A DNA stretch of 64,000 nt. It comes from Camellia lanceoleosa (taxonomy: Eukaryota; Streptophyta; Magnoliopsida; Ericales; Theaceae). The stretch lies in the NCBI GenBank assembly GCA_025200525.1, contig CM045770.1, forward strand, positions 118,087,429 to 118,151,428. The letters run 5' to 3'. The position numbers and the translations under genes were made by a program. Shown in pieces: positions 55,834 to 64,000 of the stretch (positions are counted from its first letter, which is position 1; each line of letters opens with the position of its first letter). The notes beneath the pieces are model-generated. The model was not told where the DNA came from. It saw only the letters and a list, made by a program, of their open reading frames with translations, and searched no databases.

Positions 55834-55910
55834 TCCATACACGTGTATGGATGGATTGGTTCAAGCTTCAAGCTTGTTCAACAAGCTTGAGCTTGGATTT
55901 CTATAAAAGG
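55834..55910 (+). promoter_or_regulatory. Promoter region of copy B: G-box palindrome, second palindrome and TATA box
   Basis: TCCATACACGTGTATGGA (55834-55851) is the same 18-base palindrome as in copy A. CAAGCTTGTT-C-AACAAGCTTG (55869-55889) is another perfect inverted repeat. The TATA box CTATAAAAGG follows at 55901-55910. This order marks the LTR promoter (U3/R edge). Confidence 0.72.
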
Positions 55911-56361
55911 GAACCTCCTCCCTCTTGTCTCAGGTTGAGAAATTTGGCTGAGGGCTATACATATCTGTATCTATATTTCTTCCTTTCTCTCTTGTTTTGT
56001 GTTTAAAAGTCCCTTTTCTTCTTACTTTTGCACACAAACACATAGTGAAACACCATCCTTTCATTGCTGAGGCACCTAGAAGTTGGTTTTAGTGTTTTTG
56101 GACTGGTTTGAGCTCAAAAAGGTTACTGGAGTTGCAGCTTTGAAGTGGTTCTACAAGGGTGAGCTTCTAACCCTTTAAACCTTTGTTTTGATTAAGCTTT
56201 TGGCCCTATTTGCATGCTTATTTTGGCTTGACTTTCTACTGCAAAAAGTTCTGATTTCAAGTGTTCTAAATGTTTGTTTAAGGCCTTGTTGGTGTTGGGG
56301 GTGGTCTATCCCCTCTTGTGCCTTGTTTGGCCTTGTTTTTGTGCTATCCTTTTAAGCTATT

Positions 56362-56451
56362 GGGACCTTCTCACCACTGAAACTCAGAGGAATTTCAGTG
56401 GTGGAAAGTGTGTTTTGAGGTCCCAAATAGGAGAGGGTCATCGCCTCTCCT
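56362..56451 (+). promoter_or_regulatory. Two-hairpin structure in copy B
   Basis: The inner stem CACCACTGAAA (56372-56382) pairs with TTTCAGTGGTG (56393-56403). The outer stem GGGACCT (56362-56368) pairs with AGGTCCC (56418-56424). The next hairpin is AGGAGAGG (56429-56436) with CCTCTCCT (56444-56451). It occupies the same place and order as in copy A, about 460 bases after the TATA box. Confidence 0.75.
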
Positions 56452-59400
56452 TGTATCTTGGATGCTTGCCTTATTAGCCTCATGTTTGAGCATGGTTTTC
56501 TAGCATGTGTTGGCTTGTTCTCAACTTGTTTTGTAGGTTATTTTGACCTGGCATACCTCCGTTTTAACTTGGTTGAGTCACCACTTGCATGCATTCTACA
56601 CTTGTAGTGTAATCTTGCATGCTAGCCTAACATGCATCATGCTTTTGGACCATCATTCTAGCATGTTTTGGCTTAACTCTAATAAGCTTTTGTTCATGTT
56701 TCACCATGCTTAAGCTCTGATTTAAGTGTTTTGGGCCATGCATGCCTTACTTTGTATAGCTATAGTGCATTCTAGCTCACTAGTTTTGAGTTTCCAAGCC
56801 ACTAGCATGCATTGCTTGGGCTATTTGCATGATTTGGCATCATTTGTTATGTGATTTCAGAGCATGTTTCATTGCCATGCATTCACATCTTTCACTCTTT
56901 CAATGCTTTGGAGGGTTGGTGTTTTATGCCTTGAGCATGAGCCATTGTGTATGCCATCATGCCTAGGCTTTTGGGCCATGATTTCAGTGTGTTTTGGGTC
57001 TCATTTTGCCATGGTACAACTCTGTTTTTGGTTGGTTAGAGCATCCCTCATTTGCTTCTTACACTTGTAGTGTAAGTCCTCTTTACTAGTCTTGCATGCC
57101 TAATGAATGAGCTTGTTATTCTAGCATGTGTTGACTTGGTATTAGTCCATTTTTTGGTGTTATTTTGACATGACCTAACTCTGATTTTTGTTGGTTATGT
57201 CATCTCATGCTTGGTTTTGATAGGTGTAGTGTAATCCTCCTTGTTGGCCTTGCATGCTTGTTGTTTTGGCCCTTCATGCTAGCTTGTTTTGGCTTTGCTC
57301 CATGCATGTTTTAGCATCATTTTAGCATGCTTTAGGAATGTTTTGGGTTGTCTTGGCCATATGCTTCATGTATTACATAGCTATAGTGCAAGTGCCTAGG
57401 CTCGTTTCAAGCTTTGAGTCTCCTAGCATGCTTCATTTGTAACATGTGCTTGATTTGACATCATTTTACATGTTATTTCAGAGCATATAGCATTGTCATG
57501 TTCCCATTTCTTTCACCCTTTGAGTGCCTCTAAGGGTCATGCCTTTGTTGCCTTGTTTGTGGCCTAGCTTGTATGCACGGATGCCTAGACCTTTGAGCTC
57601 CCATCTCAGCATGGTTTGGTCTTTATTTTGACCTATTTGAGCTCTGTTTATGGCTGGTTCATCCATTTGTGCCATGCATTGCGTGCCATGCATTGCATGC
57701 CTCTTGTGTAGTCCCATTCACTAGCTTTCATGTTTAAGGGCTCTTACATGACATACTTGTGTTGTTTGAGTGGTTTGGCACCATTTCATACATGATTTCA
57801 GTGCATTTAGTGTTGTCACACTTCCATATTTGTCACTCATTGCTCATGTTTGAGAGTTGTGCTCTTATGCTTAATTGGTGAGCCAATGCATGAGCATGCA
57901 TTTTCTAGCCTTTCATGCCATCCTTTCATAGCATTTTGGCCACTGTTTTAGGCATGATTGAGGTCTGTCCATATTCGGTTTAAGTCCATTGAGCATGTTT
58001 GTTTGCATGTTGTTCACATGTTGTGACATTCCATGTTGTTTGCATGTGCATGCATTGTATAGTGTGTGCATGCCTTGCATTGTGTTTGGAATTATATGCA
58101 TGCCATCCTAGCATTGGTAGAATAGTATGTTGTATGCTTGTTGCATTGTATTATGTTGTTGCATGCCTGTTGCATTACATTATGTGGTTGCATGCTCATG
58201 TCGTTTACATTATACTTGCCATGCTCATGTTGCATTACATTGTATTTCCATGTGCATGCATTGCATTGTGTTTGGATAGGGTGTTAGTCCAAACACGAGA
58301 AACGAGGGACGTTTCATACTTGAAGTGATGAAACGTGCCTCGATTCTCGGCCGCCGACCCTCTTGATCATACATGATAGAGGTTAAGGCTTTATGTGTTA
58401 TTTGTGCGTTCATTTACATTGAATTCTGCAATCTTGGCTTCTCGGCCGTCGTGCATTGTGATGCTCAGTTGGTGGCCTCAGAGTCGAGAACCGCCCTCCC
58501 TTGAGCCTAAGAAATGATAGGGAGGGTAGTTGTGCACACATATCTTGCAAATACATTGCCATGCCCCTTCTTGTTCTCTGTTGCAGCAAACTGGAGAAGT
58601 GCAGCATTTTCTGGTCAGCAGACCAGTAAAAGTGGTTGGCTGACTACTTTTTCTGGTCTACAGCAAAGGCAAGTGGTTGGAAACACCACCAAGTGGTCGG
58701 CCATGCTCCTGGAGGTTCCATGGTGGAGCAAAAGCTATCTGGAGCTTTGTACAGTGTTCTGAGAACAAATGCAAATATAGGCAAGTTGGGGCATAGCGAT
58801 GGATTTCCAAACGAGGCGACCGAGCATGCATGCGTTTCTCGCCCCGAGGCCCTTTTTTGCTGCTTTACTTAGCTTCTTTGCTTAGTTAGCTATTTGGTTA
58901 TGTACTTAAGTAGTTAATGCCCTTAGCTATTCATTTGTGTTTGTAATAACTAGTTAGTTAACTTGTTAGTTAATTAGCTTCGTTTTGTAATAATTAGTTT
59001 AATTAGCTTAGATTAGCTAGTTAGCTTATTATTCGGATCCTCCGTCAAGAGGGCAAATTTTGTAATAAGTGTGCGTGAGTGTGTGAATGTCTTCCAACCC
59101 CATGTCTTTCTTACTTTTATTTACCAGCTTTTGATGGTTAGTTTTAGGGCATGTTTCAATTAGCATACTTATGTTCGCATGCGTGCATCATTCATCTGCT
59201 TTGCATGCACCGGGCTCGGCGCATTGTTCAAACTGCATTATATTTCAATACCAATTTGAATACATGTTATCAAGTTGCATTCACATGACATCTTAGAATA
59301 GCCGAGCCTATCTTAATTGCATTTTTGCATGTGTTGCATTAGGCATTCTTGACATAGTTAGGATCATGCATTGATTACTAACTAGCTTTTGTTTTGGCTC

Positions 59401-61114
59401 GGAATACTAGGTAAGCTTTTACGCTTTAGCATACTGCATGAGATGTGTATGTTGCCATGAGGCTATTTGCTTAACTGCTATAACTGCATGAATGCCTATG
59501 GATGAAGGTTGGATTGCTTGAATTGGAACAATTCATCAAAATGCGAGTTTTAAGCCCACTTGAAGTGGCAAATCACCATGTTTTCTAAGCCCACTTGAGG
59601 GTGGCAAAATCCGCGACTTAGCCTACTTGCGAGTAGCAACTTCAAACCATTTTCAAACCAACAAACATGAGATGTTTTGTTCCAACTCGAGTGATTTAGT
59701 CTATAATTGTATACTGTGTGCATCACATAGTAAGCTAGCTAATAAACCGGAACAAGAACATATGTGTTTTCAAAAACAACATATCATGTTAGTAGAGGCC
59801 GATCTTTGATCAGGCAAGCGGGGGTGCTCATTTCAGGACCTTCCCCTCTCGTACCCAAGTTCCCGAGCCGAGGCAACTTTGGTGATGATGGACACGTGGC
59901 CTTAGGCACGAGTCAGGGTTTCTTGAGTTTCCCAAAACAAAATATTTAGGTGGCGACTTTGAAATCTGGCAGAGCAGTCCATGTTTGGCACTTTTTGATT
60001 AAAATCAGTTTTCCAAAATGATTTGCCGGATTTGGACTCTTTGATGATCTATCAGTCTTACATTGCACTTTGTGAGATTAGATTCAGAATCGTAACAGGA
60101 GTTCGAACTGTAGTTGCAAGAACTACGATTCGCACCCTCGTGCGCGGAGCAGAGTTTCGGCGGTCTATACTTATACTTATTCGGTTTCTTCATTACTTGT
60201 TTGTTTGGTTATTCCTATTCGTTCTTTTATTTCATTCATGTTCATGAGATGCGTATGCACATGAAAAATACTTAAAAAACCATGCAAATGAATGCTCGAA
60301 AGGTAGAAAAATGGAGCGAAAATAAAACTAGGACCAACCTGAAAACCTCACGTGCGGGGGTACTCGCCACACGTATGGAATGACCATCGCACCTGTGCCC
60401 CACACATGAAATTAAAACAGCATCTAAGCTTCAAAATGTCCTGTTTTCCGCATGTACAGGGGTCTAGGCCGCACGTGCGGTTTTGGGTAATCATGAATCC
60501 GAAAATTGCTCTTGTTTGGAAACTCATCCTTTGCAAATTCCAATTTTAATTCCATGCAATTTAACATCCAAAACTCTTTAAAAACATGTTGAATATACAA
60601 TATCTAACTTTAATCAAGACTCATAACTTCCAATTGAAGCTCAATTTTCATGTAAGACATTAAACTCTTGAATTTAAGATGAATGTTCATAAAGCATGCA
60701 AGTTTGGGTTCTAATCCTCCAAATTCATGAAGATTTCATTTTCAATTGAAGAACCATGCAAAATGCCAAGTTTATTCAAACAATTTTCCATGAAATTATG
60801 CATGCTTGTTGCGTGTGAGAGTGAAATCATCCTATTCTTCCATAATAAGACACATATATTCTACTAGAGATCAACTTACATTCCACAATTTCATGAACAA
60901 AACTTCTAATTTGGCATGATTTCTCCTAGAGATCAACTTACATTCCACAATTTCATGAGTATCATAGCTTGATTTTATAAAATTAGGAGGGAATTTCTAC
61001 CTCGAAGGCTTGAATTGTTGAAGTTTTTCCTAGCTCTCTTCTTTCCCTTCTTTTTCTCTTCTTTGGTGAGCTCTCTAGAACTCCCTCAAGTTTTGTCTCT
61101 AGCAAAACTCACTT

Positions 61115-61155
<41 letters not shown>

Positions 61156-61537
61156 GGTTCCTTTTCTTTGTTCAACTTGATGAGTAGAAGTTAGGATTAT
61201 AATAAATTTTCTAATTATTCTTGAATTACCTATTAAGTTAAATTAAACTATATTACTTTCACTCAAAATAAATTAAGTCTCAACATAATCTGACTAATTA
61301 TACTAAACTTAATTATACCATTGTGAATTAGGCTCTAATTACTTATCCCAGTATTCAATTCTAACTTGGTTAAATTATTGAATTAGACAGGTTCATTTCA
61401 TATCTATACATATCTGTTCACAGTAATATTATGATGCATTTAACACATGGCACCATAATTAACATGTAATCACATGATCAACATTAAGCATATTAAGCAC
61501 ATAATTAACTTAATTAATCAAAGAGGTGGTTGTCACA

Positions 61538-61998
61538 ATAACATTATTCTCATAGGTGGTGACTTTACCGGCATTGTCAAGTAAAAGAGAACTTGGGTCA
61601 GACTTATCAAGGACCTAGGAAGTCTTAAGTAATTTTTGGGGATTGAGGTTGCACGGTCAAAATAGGGAATTTCCTCGTCTCAAAGAAAGTATACTCTTGA
61701 CTTGCTTAAGGATACTGGTATGTTAGGATGTAAACCTGTTTCTACTCCGATGGATCCTAATGTCAAGTTCACATCAGATTATGGTGAGTTATTGGATGAC
61801 CTTGGCATGTATCAGCGTCTTGTAGGGCATCTCATTTATTTGACCAACACTAGACCTAACTTGACATTTTTTGTTAGTATTGTAAGTCAATTTATGTGTG
61901 TACCTCGTACAGAGCATCTTGATGCAATTTGTCATATTTTGAGGTATTTGAAGACTTCCCATGGCTTGTGACTATTTTTCACAGCTAGTCTTCAATCT
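61538..61998 (+). pseudogene. C-terminal reverse transcriptase / RNase H start of the copia element
   Basis: After element 4, copia RT resumes: GGDFTGIVK, stop, then IKDLGSLK, FLGIEVARSK, QRKYTLDLLKDTGMLGCKPV, STPMDPNVKF, YQRLVGHLIYLTNTRPNLTF and HLDAICHILRYLKTSHGL, stop, then LFFTASLQS. These are the conserved copia RT thumb and RNase H lead. The match ends abruptly near 61998. Upstream stops and the missing YVDD make it dead. Confidence 0.87.
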
Positions 61999-62165
61999 AA
62001 ACTCTGGAAGAGGCACAATTATGACAAAAAAATTTTGAATTTGAATTCAAATACATTTTGAAATTCAAATACTTTCTTGCAAGAATTTGGAAAAATTCAA
62101 ATAAATTTTGTCCAAAAAATTAATATATGACCCGACCCACACCCGCGCCCGGACGGACGGGCGGC
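61999..62165. other. Junction sequence between copia remnant and copy C
   Basis: This is AT-rich sequence with repeated AATTCAAATA words, then a GC-rich run near 62131-62165 (GACCCGACCCACACCCGCG and GGACGGACGGGCGG). No feature is recognised. It may be the flank of copy C or a rearranged junction. Confidence 0.4.
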
Positions 62166-64000
62166 TGTGGACCTGACTTTCTTCATGCACCCCCCTTTTC
62201 AGAGAGGGCACAAATTGGTCTTCCTACAGTTCAGACTCTTGTCACGGTTCTGAATCTAATCTCACAAAGTGCAATGTGAGACTGATAAACACCAAAGAGT
62301 CCAAATTTGACAATTGGTTTTGGAAAGTCAATTTTGAATCAAAAAACGCTAGACATGGACTGCTTTTCCAGATTACAGAGTCGCCACATAAATATTTTAT
62401 TTTTGGAAAATTTAGGAAACCTTGACTCGTGTCAAAGGCCACGTATCCGTCATCACCAAAGTTACCTCAGCTTGGGAACTTGGGTATGAGGGGGAAAGGT
62501 CCTGAAATGAGCACCCCTACTCACCCGATCAAAGGATTGGCCTCTACTAAGTATGATATGTTGTTTTATAAACATATGTATTCTTGTTATGATTATTAGC
62601 TAACTTACTATGTGATGCGCACAACATACAAGTATAGACTAAAATTGCAAGAATTGGAACAAAATAACTCATGTTTATTTTTGAAAATGGCTTGAAAGTG
62701 CCACCCTCACGGTGGGCTAAAGTGTGGATTTGCCATCTCACAAGATGGGCTCAAAACATGATTTGCCATGTCGCAAAGTGGGCTTAAAACTCACATTTGA
62801 TGAATTGTCCCAATTGAAGCAATAAAGCCTTCATCCACAGGCATTCATGCAGTTTAGCAAATAAGCACATAGCCTCATGGCAAGCATGCTAAACATGGCA
62901 ACACTCACACTCACGCAAGTATGCTAAAGCGTAAAGACTTACAGTGTACTCCAAGCTAAAACAGAAGCTAGTTAGAAACAATGCATGATCCTAACTATGT
63001 TAAATGCCTAATGAAACACATGCAATAATGCAATTAAATAGGCTCGATCAAACATGTTCAATGCATGATGGCCAAAGATCCAAGTTGTACACTTTCAATA
63101 AATGCACAAAACAAGACTCAAAGTACCACCACCCTATCATGCATGATCAAGGATGATGGAGACCAAAGGGGATTGGCTCATTTCATCACTTGGAGTATGA
63201 AATGGGCCAATCTACCTTGTGTTCAATATAACGTCCGATTGAACACAATACAATGCAAGCACCACATGCTTATCTTAGTCATGTTTTACTTGATTCAATT
63301 CTTGTTTACACATTTTAGCTTACCAATTAGTTTTTTAACCGGTTAAGTCCAATGTGAAAAGTCCTCTAATTGGAAAGATGGCTTAAGCCACAAGTGCCTT
63401 GAGCACGAAAGAGGTCTCATGCTATTGGTTAGTAGAAAACCTCAAGGGAGGATTAAAACCATTAGGCATGAGTGCCTCAATTTCATGCTCAAGCCAACAA
63501 AGGGCTCAAGACCACTTTCAAAAGCAAATTCAAAAGTGAAGAACAAATAGAGGTTGTAGAATTTTCAGTGTTGAAATGGCATGAAAAATAATGCTAAAAC
63601 ATGCAAGTAACACATGCACAACATGGTAAAAGCCAAAAGCATTAAAGTTAGTGAAGAGCACTACACTAGAGGCATGCAATACCAAGCTTAAATGACCAAA
63701 CCAGCTCTGGACAGAGCTTAAACATGCCAAATCAGTGGCTAAAACATGCTGAAACTTTGGCACAAAAGGCAAGGAAATCATGCGCCCATGTTGGCTTGCA
63801 AGCAAGACACAGAGCACAACTCTCAAAAGCAATGAAAGAGTGATATATGTGAGAGTGTGACGGTGATATATGCACTGAAATGACATGCTAAATGATGCTA
63901 TGGCATGCAATTATCTCAAGCAAAGCATGTTAGAGGCTATAAATCACTAAGCTAGTGACGCCATTTACACTATAGCCATACAATACAAAGCTCAAAAGGG
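62166..64000 (-). mobile_element. Copy C of the long LTR-like element, cut by window end
   Basis: From about 62166 (TGTGGACC) the sequence follows the start of copy A: CATGGACTGCTTT(T/G)CCAGATTA, CAGAGTCGCCAC, AAATTTAGGAAACC and GAGCACCCC match at the same spacing, and CATGC-rich DNA follows. The left end is inferred from alignment with copy A and the right end lies outside the window. No frame here has a recognised domain. Confidence 0.7.

Larger units (their letters stand above)
54867..60169 (+). mobile_element. Copy B of the long LTR-like element (5303 bp), inserted in element 4 LTR
   Basis: It starts TGTAGACACCCC and ends GGCGGTCTATA (CTACA with a C-to-T change), with perfect 5-base duplications CTTAT (54862-54866 and 60170-60174). 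Removing it restores a match to the left LTR. Its left 1.1 kb matches the reverse complement of copy A's right end and its right 400 bases match the start of copies A and C. It has a TATA box (CTATAAAAGG, 55901-55910). It is longer than copy A partly because of tandem repeats upstream of the TATA box. No protein domain, PBS or repeated ends are visible. Confidence 0.87.
51826..61537 (-). mobile_element. Element 4: gypsy (chromovirus-like) retrotransposon, minus strand, internally deleted
   Basis: A complete right LTR (5' LTR on the minus strand), a PBS and gag are present. After the gag zinc-knuckle approach (TPPCPEYGRR) the sequence jumps at about 52823 into the middle of the left LTR, so pol and the inner part of the 3' LTR are gone. 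The left LTR also lacks its first 100 bases. It is inserted in copia RT, which resumes at 61538. Copy B interrupts the right LTR. Confidence 0.82.
53864..61537 (-). repeat. 5' LTR of element 4, interrupted by copy B
   Basis: On the minus strand it begins TGTGACAACCACC (61537) and ends GGGGCATAACA (53864). Without copy B and one target repeat it is about 2366 bases. It holds a (CT)n run (61119-61153) and a cluster of CACGTG-like motifs spaced about 20 bases at 60349-60482. The rest is AT-rich DNA with ACAGT-rich parts like those of the solo-LTR-like block. Confidence 0.82.
43727..61998 (+). mobile_element. Ty1/copia retrotransposon with multiple nested insertions
   Basis: A 239-base LTR is followed at once by a Met-type PBS and gag, zinc knuckle, protease, integrase and RT/RNase H in copia order (integrase before RT). 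The coding path is split by a hAT MITE, a solo-LTR-like block, E2 and element 4 with copy B. RT resumes after element 4 and breaks off near 61998 before RNase H ends, so the 3' LTR is missing in this window. The internal palm of RT with the YVDD motif is absent, presumably deleted with the insertions. Confidence 0.85.

Noticed and set aside
54867..60169. DNA transposon reading of copy B because of its short terminal inverted repeat
   Set aside because: The inverted repeat is only about 12 bases with TG...CA-type ends, the target duplication is 5 bases and there is an LTR-like promoter, all of which fit retroviral-type integration better.

Overview
This window is plant nuclear DNA, most likely from a eudicot. 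It shows nested LTR retrotransposons with Met-tRNA-type and Asp/other-type primer-binding sites, a hAT-type MITE, CT and TATCTC microsatellites, and AT-rich filler. I see no intact host gene, no tRNA or rRNA gene, no CRISPR array and no bacterial-style operon. Almost every long open reading frame is a fragment of a decayed retrotransposon. Clade names come from domain motifs read by eye and no database search was possible.

Layout. (1) 1-14551: a minus-strand Ty3/gypsy element of the Tat lineage (element 1), cut by the window start, with gag, protease, RT, RNase H, a second RNase H and integrase all frameshifted. Its space between pol and the 3' LTR carries a plus-strand (antisense) decayed gene resembling plant mobile domain (PMD) proteins. 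(2) 14552-17433: non-LTR sequence with a LINE-like tail, degenerate tandem repeats and AT-rich DNA. (3) 17434-29012: a plus-strand Tat element (element 2) with 712-bp LTRs, a gag-pol broken mostly by stops, a hairpin-rich repeat array after pol, and an antisense gene with clear splice sites. (4) 29460-42068: a plus-strand chromovirus (element 3, Tekay/Del-like) with LTRs of about 1.8 kb and a perfect TATTG target duplication. It is interrupted by a 3.8-kb LTR-like element (copy A) in gag and an LTR fragment (E1) in integrase. (5) 43727 to about 61998: a Ty1/copia element whose coding region is split by a hAT MITE, a solo-LTR-like block, an LTR fragment (E2) and a minus-strand gypsy element (element 4). 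Element 4 contains a 5.3-kb copy B of the same LTR-like family as copy A. (6) 62166-64000: a third copy (C) of that family, cut by the window end.

How parts relate. Nesting gives an order: the copia element is older than element 4, which is older than copy B; element 3 is older than copy A. The elements show the genes needed for reverse transcription and integration, but each has lost at least one essential part, so none looks autonomous.

The most interesting signals are: the spliced antisense gene of element 2 with an apparent 5'-UTR exon; the hairpin array between the convergent pol and antisense gene; a two-hairpin structure that covaries between LTR-like copies A and B, plus a shared 18-bp G-box palindrome just upstream of their TATA boxes; and palindromes spaced by 20-21 bp (about two helical turns) in three LTR families that otherwise look different.
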